Below, piece by piece: positions 47,355 to 54,906 of a stretch of 64,000 nucleotides of DNA (position 1 is its first letter; each line of letters starts with the position of its first letter). A model generated the notes under the pieces. It ran no database searches. It had not been told where the DNA came from and saw only the letters and a program-made list of their open reading frames with translations. Location: assembly GCF_026241225.1 (NCBI RefSeq), contig NZ_JAPFQP010000003.1:1-64000 (forward strand), in the 5' to 3' direction. Made by a program: the position numbers and the translations under genes. Source of the stretch: Lentiprolixibacter aurantiacus (GTDB lineage Bacteria > Bacteroidota > Bacteroidia > Flavobacteriales > Flavobacteriaceae).

Positions 47355-47627
47355 GCGCAAGGCGTCCTTTAAAAAATCGTTTTCGACCTTCAATTGGCCT
47401 ATGGCCTTTAACAATTTGTCCTTATCCTTTTCGGCCTCGCTGCGGGCATCGTTCTTGCCCAATTCAAAGACCTGTTCCGCTCCATCGAGGAAATCGTGCT
47501 TCCATGCGCTGATGTGGGTAGGGTGTGTCTCAAACTTCTGGGCAAGCTCGGCAAGGCTATGCTGCTCTTTCAAGGCTTCCAATACCACTTTGGTTTTAAA
47601 CTTCGGGGTGAATTTTCTTCGTGTCAT
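47352..47627 (-). CDS. IS3-family OrfA (transposase helix-turn-helix subunit)
   Basis: The protein has 91 residues and begins MTRRKFTPKFKTKVVLEALK. HSLAELAQKFETHPTHISAW is the HTH_Tnp_1 recognition region, followed by a leucine-rich coiled coil (AEKDKDKLLKAIGQLKVEND) that normally mediates dimerisation. The end contains the heptamer T-TTT-TTA (minus strand, 47370-47376), in the reading phase needed for a -1 shift into OrfB. OrfA itself appears intact, so the element could still supply this protein. Without OrfB it does not transpose, and it may act as an inhibitor. Confidence 0.88.
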   Translation of the reverse strand: MTRRKFTPKFKTKVVLEALKEQHSLAELAQKFETHPTHISAWKHDFLDGAEQVFELGKNDARSEAEKDKDKLLKAIGQLKVENDFLKDALR

Positions 47628-47683
47628 ATTCAGTAAATTTAATGATTAAACTTACTGCCCTTATTTTTCGGGTATCTACAAAC

Positions 47684-47701
47684 AAACCGAAAACCCTGTA
47701 A
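47684..47701 (+). pseudogene. 3' tail of the GT2 gene displaced by the IS element
   Basis: After the second AAC target copy, the codons AAA CCG AAA ACC CTG TAA continue the frame that ends at 46456. Removing the element and one AAC joins VIN to KPKTL-stop. This shows where the GT2 gene ended before insertion. Confidence 0.8.
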
Positions 47702-47740
47702 TTTCAACTCGATTTTACAGGTTTTTAAAGACTAGTACTC

Positions 47741-47869
47741 AATTTACTGATTATATCTGCAGGAAGGCGTGTTTCCTTGATGAGAGCTTTTCAGAAAGAA
47801 CTTAAAACCATATTCCCTGTTGGTAAAGTCTATACCTGTGATATACGACCAGAATTAAGAGAATTCTGA
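47741..47869 (+). pseudogene. N-terminal remnant of an ATP-grasp (carbamoyl-phosphate-synthase-like) gene
   Basis: In one frame, 42 codons read NLLIISAGRRVSLMRAFQKE followed by LKTIFPVGKVYTCDIRPEL and end in TGA. This resembles the opening of ATP-grasp enzymes annotated as carbamoyl-phosphate-synthase-like in capsule loci (pattern ILITSAGRRVSLVRAF). No start codon precedes it and nothing of the ATP-grasp core follows, so it is a stump left by deletion. Its former product might have been part of the repeat-unit pathway. The rest of 47870-47979 shows nothing recognisable. Confidence 0.6.
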
Positions 47870-47979
47870 CAGACGACAGGATTATACTGTAAAATAGTCT
47901 AACATTATGACCATTTAACAGATTATTTACCATAAGTAAAGTATCTGATTTAATTTAGTTCCAGATAAGAAGCTTGCAT

Positions 47980-48597
47980 ATGTATTCCCTTTTTATGAAG
48001 CGAATTTTTGACCTGTTAATAGCCATAGCAATGATCCTTATACTCTCGCCTATTATAGTAATCGTAAGCATGTTGCTGGCTATTTCGAATAATGGAACCC
48101 CTTTCTTTGTTCAGGAAAGGCCGGGTAGAAGAGAAAGGATCTTTAAGTTATTGAAGTTCAAAACTATGAGGGATTTTGATCCGGTCAGGGATGAACACGA
48201 ACACAGTCCGTCGAGGATAACAAAAATCGGAAGTTTTGTAAGAAAATATTCTCTGGATGAGCTTTTGCAACTAGTAAATGTGATTAAAGGCGATATGAGT
48301 CTTGTTGGTCCTCGTCCATTACTTGTAGAATATCTTCCACTTTATAATGCCGAACAACGCAAAAGACATTTGGTTCGACCCGGTATTACCGGCTGGGCCC
48401 AAGTAAATGGCAGAAATTCAATAAGTTGGGATGCCAAATTTAATCATGACCTCTGGTACGTAAAAAATTTATCATTGAAATTAGATATTAAAATTTTAGC
48501 TTTGACATTCAACAAAATTTTAGATACAAAGAATATAAATGCTAGTAATACTCATACAATGCCTATTTGGGAGGGAAACAAACCACAAAAAAATTAA
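47980..48597 (+). CDS. PglC/WcaJ-type initiating sugar-phosphate transferase
   Basis: I start it at the ATG at 47980, which has an AAGAAG ahead of it, giving 205 residues. A later ATG at 47995 (MKRIFDLL) is also plausible. One N-terminal membrane segment (about 10-35) is followed by the bacterial sugar transferase core: PFFVQERPGRRERIF, LLKFKTMRDF, SLDELLQLVNVIKGDMSLVG, PRPLLVEY and RPGITGWAQVNGRN. It is the short monotopic form that transfers a phospho-sugar, typically diNAc-bacillosamine or a related 6-deoxy sugar, to undecaprenyl phosphate. It therefore starts each repeat unit, and its likely donor comes from the CapD-like dehydratase and aminotransferase pair at 18-21 kb. Confidence 0.93.
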   Translation: MYSLFMKRIFDLLIAIAMILILSPIIVIVSMLLAISNNGTPFFVQERPGRRERIFKLLKFKTMRDFDPVRDEHEHSPSRITKIGSFVRKYSLDELLQLVNVIKGDMSLVGPRPLLVEYLPLYNAEQRKRHLVRPGITGWAQVNGRNSISWDAKFNHDLWYVKNLSLKLDIKILALTFNKILDTKNINASNTHTMPIWEGNKPQKN

Positions 48598-48679
48598 TAT
48601 TTAAAGTTATCTAAAATTTAAGATTAAGCATCATTTTTCTATTAATTGCCTCAATTAATTTATTATCGAATAAAACACA

Positions 48680-49006
48680 ATGAATAACTCAGAATTAATA
48701 AATGCGATAAGGAGATCTAATATGGCCTATAAAGCTTATAGCAAGGAAAAATACTACTACCAGGCCTTAAGAATTAGAAGTATTAATAAGGTGATTTATA
48801 CTCTGCTAGAGGATTTACAATTAAAGACTGATGACATTTATCAAAATAACAGAATCGTTGATTACATTTTTCATCTTGAAGATTGGTTTGCGCAATTTGA
48901 AGATTTAGAGAATAGACTGAAACCTACCTTAGATACTGAGTTTGTTTTCGAACGGCTGACCAACTCTTTTAGCTACCCAAAGGAATTCATAAAAAAATTG
49001 AAATAG
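48680..49006 (+). CDS. Hypothetical 108-residue protein in the capsule locus
   Basis: I do not recognise the family. The protein is small, soluble and mostly helical in appearance, rich in Tyr, Lys and Asn (AYSKEKYYYQALRIRSINKV, then FHLEDWFAQFEDLENRLK). It has no signal peptide, membrane helix or cysteine. It ends 5 bp before the formyltransferase gene, with a close, operon-like gap, and its base composition matches that AT-rich neighbour. A helper role for the formyltransferase or initiating transferase is possible but is only a guess from position. Confidence 0.65.
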   Translation: MNNSELINAIRRSNMAYKAYSKEKYYYQALRIRSINKVIYTLLEDLQLKTDDIYQNNRIVDYIFHLEDWFAQFEDLENRLKPTLDTEFVFERLTNSFSYPKEFIKKLK

Positions 49007-49011
49007 TTTAA

Positions 49012-49767
49012 ATGAAATACGCATTTGCCGGAGATAGGGAGATTAGTTGTGATATTTTGAAGTTTTTAATCAAAAAAGGAAACATTCCTTGTGCTCTTAT
49101 TATTAATAATGGTCCTAATGGTACACATTCTAATGAATTAAAGGCCATAGCAGATTTGGAAGACCACAACGTTTTGGATCAACATAGCTTCAAAGGTAGA
49201 AGAGGAATCGAACTCTTGAAAGGATTCAAATTAGATTATATAATAGGAATACATTTTCCTGTAATTATACCAAAAGAAGTTCTAAATATTCCTAAGGTAG
49301 GCGTGTTAAACTTACATCCGGCATATCTACCATATAATAGAGGCTGGCATACTCCTTCTTGGGCTATTCTTGAAAAATCAATATATGGAGCTACTTTACA
49401 TTTTATGTGCGATAAATTAGATGAAGGAGATATTATTCATCAAAAAAAAATTAAAATTCATATTACTGATACTGCTAATACACTATACCAGAGAGTATTA
49501 GACCTAGAAAAGATTGTTTTCGAAGAAGCATATGATTCATTACTAACTCTTAATCCTCCTAGAAAAACTCAAAATAATCTTGGAACATCACATACTAAAA
49601 GCGATCTTAAGAATGTTCAAGAATTAGATATTGACAAGAAGATTAGAATAAATGAATTTATCGATCTCCTTCGTGCACTGTCAACTAACAATATTAAAGA
49701 ATCTGCATATTTCCTTTATGATGACAAGAAAATAAGTATTCAAGTAATATTAAATGAAATTGACTAG
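49012..49767 (+). CDS. Sugar N-formyltransferase (formyl-THF-dependent)
   Basis: The protein has 251 residues with a formyltransferase fold. The catalytic triad is visible: N100 and H102 in VLNLHPAYLPYNRGWHTP, and D140 in KLDEGDIIHQKK. The NxHP-x-LP-x-x-RG block is that of methionyl-tRNA and sugar formyltransferases. It is too short for Fmt and lacks its C-terminal tRNA-binding domain. It would move a formyl group from N10-formyl-tetrahydrofolate to the amine of a nucleotide-activated sugar such as Qui4N, Fuc3N or Qui3N. Candidates are the 4-amino sugar from 18-21 kb, which has no PglD acetyltransferase, or the 3-amino sugar from 26-30 kb. Confidence 0.85.
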   Translation: MKYAFAGDREISCDILKFLIKKGNIPCALIINNGPNGTHSNELKAIADLEDHNVLDQHSFKGRRGIELLKGFKLDYIIGIHFPVIIPKEVLNIPKVGVLNLHPAYLPYNRGWHTPSWAILEKSIYGATLHFMCDKLDEGDIIHQKKIKIHITDTANTLYQRVLDLEKIVFEEAYDSLLTLNPPRKTQNNLGTSHTKSDLKNVQELDIDKKIRINEFIDLLRALSTNNIKESAYFLYDDKKISIQVILNEID

Positions 49768-49920
49768 CGGTACCAAAAAATGTTGAGTAACGTTTTTAAA
49801 GTAAATCAAGTTGTTTAAAAAATATCTTTAGTGTTATTATTGATTTATAATTTTCAATAATTAAAGTTAAAGGTTATAAATCGATTAAATTCTTTGATTT
49901 AACGAAATACTAGGATAAGA

Positions 49921-49951
49921 TTTCCTTAAGGAGAATTTTAAACTAACTTTG
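49921..49951 (+). promoter_or_regulatory. Bacteroidota-type promoter for the ACP-AsnB-NadE-ligase operon
   Basis: TAACTTTG at 49944-49951 matches the -7 consensus TAnnTTTG exactly. Twenty bases upstream TTT (49921-49923) stands at the position of the usual TTG. Transcription would begin about 30-35 bases ahead of the ACP start codon. The AT-rich 222-bp gap in which it lies has no other feature that I can see. Confidence 0.5.
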
Positions 49952-49989
49952 ATTTCTAACTTAAAATATCAACCTTTTACCTAGACAAA

Positions 49990-50238
49990 ATGCTCACAGC
50001 TACGGATGTAAAAAACAAAGTCAAAAAGTACATACTGAAGGAAACTCTTTCGGATGTCAACCAGATTGATGATGATACCCTGATTTTTGAAACGGGATTG
50101 CTCGATTCCATGGGGTTGCTTTTTCTTATCGAACATTTAAAAGAGGAATTCGGTGTGGAAACACAGGATGAAGAATTGGTGGTGGAGCACTTTGAGTCCA
50201 TCAAAAACATTGTTGCTTTTGTAGAAAGCAAACTGTAG
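49990..50238 (+). CDS. Acyl carrier protein
   Basis: The protein has 82 residues, acidic and helical, typical for ACP. The phosphopantetheine attachment serine is S40 in GLLDSMGLLFLIEHL; the consensus is D-S-L/M. It is a specialised ACP and not the fatty-acid AcpP, judged by its divergent helix II and by its setting in a capsule locus beside a dedicated AMP-forming ligase. It opens the last operon of the locus and should carry the acyl or aminoacyl group activated by the ligase encoded at 53259. It needs a phosphopantetheinyl transferase encoded elsewhere. Confidence 0.9.
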   Translation: MLTATDVKNKVKKYILKETLSDVNQIDDDTLIFETGLLDSMGLLFLIEHLKEEFGVETQDEELVVEHFESIKNIVAFVESKL

Positions 50239-50260
50239 TCCTTCCAGAAATTCCCAGATT

Positions 50261-52255
50261 ATGTGTGGTATTGCCGGATTTTATAATTATTACGGGGAAA
50301 ACCAATCCCGTGGTGATACCTTAAAAAGGATGTTGCAATCCATCCGCCACCGGGGACCGGATGAAAGCGGTATATACCTTTCCGATTCGGCTGGCCTTGG
50401 AAGTGTGCGACTTAGTATCATTGACCTGAATACCGGTACTATGCCCCTTTCCAACCAGGATGGTTCCTATTGGATCGTCTTCAATGGGGAGATATTCAAT
50501 TACATCGAATTACGTAAAGATCTGGTGAAAAGAGGCCATGTATTTCAAACACACAGCGATACAGAAGTAATTGTTCATTTATATGAGGAATATGGCCCTG
50601 ATTTCCTGAATAAGCTCAACGGACAGTTTGCAATTGCCATCTGGGACAAGAAAAAAGAAGAGCTTTTCCTGGCCAGGGACAGGGTAGGAATCCGTCCCTT
50701 GTTTTATGCTGAAATAGGGAATTCACTCGTTTTTGGCTCGGAAATCAAAGCGATTATGGAATTTCCCAGGGCAGATTTAAGACTTTCCCCGCAGGCACTT
50801 GCTCAATATTATACGTTCTGGACTTCGCTTTCCCCCTTAACCGTATTCGAAGGAGTCTTTGAGTTACCTCCGGGGTCCTACATGATCTGCAACGAAAAAG
50901 GGCGGACTATTCAAAAATTCTGGGAACTTCCTTTATACTATCCGGAAGAATACCGATATAAAAACCTGGGGGAAGCTGCGGAAGCCTTTGAAAGCACCTT
51001 TGAGGATGCGGTTAAGTTGCGTTTGAGGGCTGATGTTCCTGTAGCCGCTTATTTGAGTGGTGGTATTGATTCCAGTGTTACCACCTCCTTTATCAAGAAA
51101 ATTGACCACGGAAACCTGCAAACTTTTTCAATTGGATTTTCAGATAAGGATTTTGACGAATCATCCTATCAGAATATTGCAGTATCCTATTTCAATACCA
51201 GGCACTCGGCTGTTCAATGCAAGAACGAGGACATCGCAACATACTTTGATGAAGTGGTCTGGCATTCAGAAGCTCCGCTTTTACGTACCGCTCCTACGCC
51301 CATGCACCTGTTAGCAAGGCATGTGCGTAAAAACAACATCAAAGTGGTCATTACCGGTGAGGGGGCCGACGAATTGTTAGGAGGCTATAATATATTTAAA
51401 GAAGCTAAAATCCGTCATTTTTGGGCGAAAGATCCGGAATCCCGATACCGGCCATTACTCCTTAAAAAATTATATCCGTATCTCCCTCAGATGCGGAATG
51501 CGAACAGCAACGTCCTAAAGATGTTCTTTGGGTATCGGCTCTCTGATTCCAAACATCCGTTGTATTCCCATTTACTCAGGTGGAACAATTGTTCAAGAAT
51601 AAGGAATTACCTTTCCGAAGATCTGAAAAACCAGACCCGGGAGTATTCCCCCCTTACCGAATTAACCGGGAAACTGGGAGACAAACTTGATGATTACGAT
51701 TACCTTACGAAAGCTCAATGGATAGAGTTGAATCTTTTCATGTCCGGCTACCTCTTATCTTCACAGGGAGACCGTATGGGGATGGCCAATTCCATTGAAG
51801 GACGTTATCCTTTCCTCGACCATAAGGTCATAGAGCTCTGCATGAGTATGCATCCTGACCTTAAGCTTAATGGACTAAACGAAAAGTACCTCCTTAAAAA
51901 ATTAATGAAAGGCCGTCTGCCCGATGAAATATTAAATCGCTCCAAACAGGCCTACCGGGCTCCGATAAAGAGTGTCTTTGTTTCCGAAAAAGCACCGGAA
52001 TTTATCTTGGACATGCTTGGAAGCAATCAACTTTCTGATAAAGGTATTTTTAATCCTGACCATGTAGCCCAACTCCAGAAAAAAATGCACTCTGGGAACA
52101 GGATATCAGAAATTGACAATATGGCATTGACTTCAGTACTTTCAACCCAATTGATACACGAATTTTTTGTAAAAAGGAATTATAGGAGGCCTTCTTCCTA
52201 TGAACCTTTGGTACTCGATAAAGTAATAATGGATCCAAAAGTGATAACAACATAA
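50261..52255 (+). CDS. asnB: AsnB-like glutamine-dependent amidotransferase (asparagine synthetase family)
   Basis: The protein has 664 residues. The glutaminase domain starts with the catalytic Cys2 (MCGIAGFYNYYG) and has RHRGPDESG and FNGEIFNYIELR. The synthetase domain carries the ATP-pyrophosphatase loop YLSGGIDSSVTTSF (about 262-275) and GEGADELLGGY. All key motifs are present. Similar genes in polysaccharide loci amidate a uronic acid or an acyl group (WbpS in Pseudomonas O6, and the AsnB-like genes of exosortase-associated EPS clusters). A house-keeping asparagine synthase is less likely here, but cannot be excluded. A possible substrate is the HexNAcA made by the genes at 22.6-25 kb, or an ACP-bound carboxylate. 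Confidence 0.9.
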   Translation: MCGIAGFYNYYGENQSRGDTLKRMLQSIRHRGPDESGIYLSDSAGLGSVRLSIIDLNTGTMPLSNQDGSYWIVFNGEIFNYIELRKDLVKRGHVFQTHSDTEVIVHLYEEYGPDFLNKLNGQFAIAIWDKKKEELFLARDRVGIRPLFYAEIGNSLVFGSEIKAIMEFPRADLRLSPQALAQYYTFWTSLSPLTVFEGVFELPPGSYMICNEKGRTIQKFWELPLYYPEEYRYKNLGEAAEAFESTFEDAVKLRLRADVPVAAYLSGGIDSSVTTSFIKKIDHGNLQTFSIGFSDKDFDESSYQNIAVSYFNTRHSAVQCKNEDIATYFDEVVWHSEAPLLRTAPTPMHLLARHVRKNNIKVVITGEGADELLGGYNIFKEAKIRHFWAKDPESRYRPLLLKKLYPYLPQMRNANSNVLKMFFGYRLSDSKHPLYSHLLRWNNCSRIRNYLSEDLKNQTREYSPLTELTGKLGDKLDDYDYLTKAQWIELNLFMSGYLLSSQGDRMGMANSIEGRYPFLDHKVIELCMSMHPDLKLNGLNEKYLLKKLMKGRLPDEILNRSKQAYRAPIKSVFVSEKAPEFILDMLGSNQLSDKGIFNPDHVAQLQKKMHSGNRISEIDNMALTSVLSTQLIHEFFVKRNYRRPSSYEPLVLDKVIMDPKVITT

Positions 52256-52265
52256 AAACCGAAAA

Positions 52266-53246
52266 ATGAACACCACACAATTGAAACCATTTTCCAAGGA
52301 TATTCTGCATATTGAGAATATAGATGCCGTTTGTGATTCTATAATTGAAAAACTGCGCAACGATGTTTTCCACACGCTCCAAAGGCGAGGCGGAGTGGTT
52401 GGAATCAGCGGGGGTATTGATTCCTCCGTATGTATGGCACTCTCTGCCAAAGCATTCGGACCAAACAAAGTAACCGGAATTATGTTACCGGAACAGGATT
52501 CCAGCGATGAAAGCAGGGAACTGGCCCAGGAATTAGCCGACAAGTTTGGGGTTGGTACGCTCGTAGAGGACATTACCACCGCTCTCGATGGTTTTGGATG
52601 CTACAGAAGGCGTGACGAAGCCATATCCCGGGTAATCCCTGATTTTGATCCGGATATTGATAAAGCTAAAATTGAAATCAAACAGAATATCGGTCAAAAC
52701 CTGCCAGCCATTTTCTCCATTACCGTTATAAAACCAGATGGTGAAGTAATAAGCAAGCTATTGCCAGCCAAGGAATATCTGCAAATTGTGGCTGCTACCA
52801 ACTTTAAGCAACGTAGCCGTATGTCCATGCTCTATTATCATGCAGAACGGCTGCATTATGCGGTAATAGGAACGCCCAACAAACATGAAGTGGAACAGGG
52901 CTTCTTTGTAAAGTATGGAGATGGAGGTGCAGATGTAATGCCCATTGGTCACCTGTATAAAACCCAGGTATACCAGTTGGCAAGGTACCTTGGGGTACCG
53001 GAAGGGATAATAAACAGAACCCCTACCACGGATACCTATACGGCAGAACAGACACAGGAAGATTTCTTTTATCAACTACCATTCGATCAGATGGATTTGA
53101 TATGGTACGGTTGGGAAAACAACTACCCTGCTGAAGAAGTGGGTGCCGTAATGGGAAAAAGTGCGGAAGAAATCAGTAATATTTACAAGAATTTCGAAAG
53201 GAAGCGCAAAACCACTGAGTATCTCAGGATGCGACCAATTTTCTAA
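52266..53246 (+). CDS. nadE: NadE-like ATP-pyrophosphatase (NAD synthetase family), probably specialised
   Basis: The protein has 326 residues. The PP-loop VVGISGGIDSSVCMALSA (near residues 45-60) and the blocks ATNFKQRSRMSMLYYHA, VIGTPNKHEVEQGFF and KYGDGGADVMPIGHLYKTQV are those of the ammonia-dependent NAD synthetase family. The C-terminal part, where NadE has a P-S/T-A-x-L-x-x-x-Q-T-D-E-D/E-E block, here reads PTTDTYTAEQTQEDFFYQL. A segment of about 60 residues (about 115-175) is inserted. The gene lies 10 bp after asnB and 12 bp before an AMP-ligase gene, so a role as an amide-forming ligase in capsule modification is plausible. Plain NAD synthesis remains the alternative. Confidence 0.82.
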   Translation: MNTTQLKPFSKDILHIENIDAVCDSIIEKLRNDVFHTLQRRGGVVGISGGIDSSVCMALSAKAFGPNKVTGIMLPEQDSSDESRELAQELADKFGVGTLVEDITTALDGFGCYRRRDEAISRVIPDFDPDIDKAKIEIKQNIGQNLPAIFSITVIKPDGEVISKLLPAKEYLQIVAATNFKQRSRMSMLYYHAERLHYAVIGTPNKHEVEQGFFVKYGDGGADVMPIGHLYKTQVYQLARYLGVPEGIINRTPTTDTYTAEQTQEDFFYQLPFDQMDLIWYGWENNYPAEEVGAVMGKSAEEISNIYKNFERKRKTTEYLRMRPIF

Positions 53247-53258
53247 TCGGTCTGTAGC

Positions 53259-54719
53259 ATGAATGTTTTTGATTACTTATTTGAGAACTCCGCATCCCTT
53301 CAAAAGGACTTTGTTATCGGGGATAAGGGTTCCATTGCCTATCAAAAACTCTACAGGGATAGCCTTAAAGTTGCTTCTTACTTAAGGGAGAAGGTTGGTC
53401 AGGGTAAAAACATTATTCTGGCCAGTCCCAATTCCACTTATTTTATTACCCTATACTTGGGTATCCTGAAATCTGGTAATGTCTGCGTACCCCTTAACTA
53501 CGGCATAGAGCAATCTAATCTGGATTATATCCTTGATGCTATTGATTGCCCCATGGTTTTTTGCGCATCAACCTTGCTCCGAAAGTTGACCTTTTCTGAG
53601 CTGCCAGTATTTTCCGAAGATGATCTGGCAGAAATAATCAAAAAGGGGGCTAATCCTGTATGGGAAGAGGAATTTGACCCGGATAAGATCGCCGAGATCA
53701 TTTTTACATCAGGATCTACTGGTAAACCAAAAGGAGTTATGCTGAGCCATAAGAACCTTATGGCCAATACAGAATCCATTGTAGCGTATTTAAAGCTAAC
53801 GGAGGCTGATATTATGGGGGTTGTATTACCCTTCTTTTATTGTTACGGACTCTCATTGCTGCATACACATCTCAGGGTTGGAGGAAGCATAGTACTGAAC
53901 AATAGTTTTATCTTCCTGGGCTCTGTTATAAACGACTTGAAAAAATACAGGTGTACAGGATTTGCAGGCGTGCCTAGCCATTTTCAGGTCTTGTTGAAAA
54001 AGTCTAAAACTTTTAAAACAACTGATTTTCCTGATTTGAGATACGTTACACAGGCGGGAGGTAAGCTGCACGCCGTCTTTATAGATGAATTTGCCAGGGC
54101 ATTCCCTAACGTTGACTTCTATGTGATGTACGGACAAACAGAAGCAACGGCACGACTGACCTATCTGGAGCCAAATATGATCGGCATGAGATCACACTCC
54201 ATTGGAAAGGCAATCCCAGGCGTTGAAATAAAAATTGTGGGCAAAGATGGTCAGGAAGTTGGGGTACAAGAAGAAGGAGAACTTGTTGCCAGGGGAGATA
54301 ATATTATGTCAGGCTATTTCCGGGATTTGGAAAACACCAAACAGACTATCAAAGATGGCTGGTTGTATACCGGTGACATTGCAATAAGGGATGAGGAAGG
54401 ATACCTGTACATTGTAGGCCGACAAAAAGAAATTATAAAAGTTGGAGGCAAAAGGATTAGCCCAAAGGAAATTGAAGCTGTAATACTCAGCGTTTCCAAT
54501 GTAATTGATTGCACGGTACAGGGCATTGAGGACGAATTATTAGGCGAGGCCTTGGAAGCCACCGTAGTTACGGCAAATCCGGAAGAGGAGGAAGTGCTTA
54601 AGGAAAGGATCCTTAAAAAATGTGCAAAAGAACTGGTTACCTACAAAATACCCAGGCATTTTGTCTTCAATAAATCGATGAGCCTGAGCCTTACTGGCAA
54701 AAAAATTAAGGCCCATTAA
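53259..54719 (+). CDS. AMP-forming acyl/aminoacyl ligase (ANL superfamily)
   Basis: The protein has 486 residues. It carries the ATP-binding P-loop FTSGSTGKPKGVMLSH (about 148-163), VMYGQTEATARLTYLEP, LYTGDIAIRDEEGYLYIVG, GRQKEIIKVGGKRISPKE and the final catalytic lysine region LSLTGKKIKAH. The enzyme activates a carboxylic acid with ATP and passes it to a thiol, either CoA or a carrier protein. The ACP gene at the start of the same operon makes ACP the likely acceptor. It resembles the acyl-CoA ligases found in exosortase-associated polysaccharide loci. The acid it activates is unknown. Confidence 0.9.
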   Translation: MNVFDYLFENSASLQKDFVIGDKGSIAYQKLYRDSLKVASYLREKVGQGKNIILASPNSTYFITLYLGILKSGNVCVPLNYGIEQSNLDYILDAIDCPMVFCASTLLRKLTFSELPVFSEDDLAEIIKKGANPVWEEEFDPDKIAEIIFTSGSTGKPKGVMLSHKNLMANTESIVAYLKLTEADIMGVVLPFFYCYGLSLLHTHLRVGGSIVLNNSFIFLGSVINDLKKYRCTGFAGVPSHFQVLLKKSKTFKTTDFPDLRYVTQAGGKLHAVFIDEFARAFPNVDFYVMYGQTEATARLTYLEPNMIGMRSHSIGKAIPGVEIKIVGKDGQEVGVQEEGELVARGDNIMSGYFRDLENTKQTIKDGWLYTGDIAIRDEEGYLYIVGRQKEIIKVGGKRISPKEIEAVILSVSNVIDCTVQGIEDELLGEALEATVVTANPEEEEVLKERILKKCAKELVTYKIPRHFVFNKSMSLSLTGKKIKAH

Positions 54720-54906
54720 AATAACACATACGAGGGGAACATCTTATTTGATGATAATATTTGGTTAAATCCACTAATACATTTCTACTATTAAATAGTA
54801 ATTCTGGATTAATTCTAAATATTTCAAGGTTGTTAAAAAATAAAGGTTGATTTAACCCAAAATACATTTAAAGCCATTAAATTAGGGGTGCTTTACAAGT
54901 ATTATA
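54720..54906. promoter_or_regulatory. AT-rich spacer with a near-perfect palindrome
   Basis: These 187 bases separate the ligase gene from the giant secreted protein gene. TACTATT-A-AATAGTA at 54786-54800 has two perfect 7-bp arms and could be an operator or the stem of a weak terminator. GGTTGATTTAACC lies nearer the start codon. No exact promoter pair was identified. Confidence 0.3.

Larger units (their letters stand above)
46457..47680 (-). mobile_element. IS3-family insertion sequence, 1,224 bp, with defective transposase
   Basis: The element is bounded by imperfect 26-bp inverted repeats. Both ends read TGTAGATACCC inwards and share a second block, GGGCAG, at positions 21-26. The ends are TG and CA as usual. 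A 3-bp target duplication AAC flanks it (46454-46456 and 47681-47683). Two overlapping genes on the minus strand encode an HTH protein (OrfA) and a DDE transposase (OrfB), the IS3 layout. OrfB carries a nonsense codon and two 1-base insertions, so this copy cannot move by itself. It has landed in a GT2 gene that was probably already, or has since become, a pseudogene. Confidence 0.93.

Noticed and set aside
46750-47649. Plus-strand frames of 85 and 207 codons across the IS element
   Set aside because: They are antisense to OrfA and OrfB, whose minus-strand translations have clear transposase motifs.
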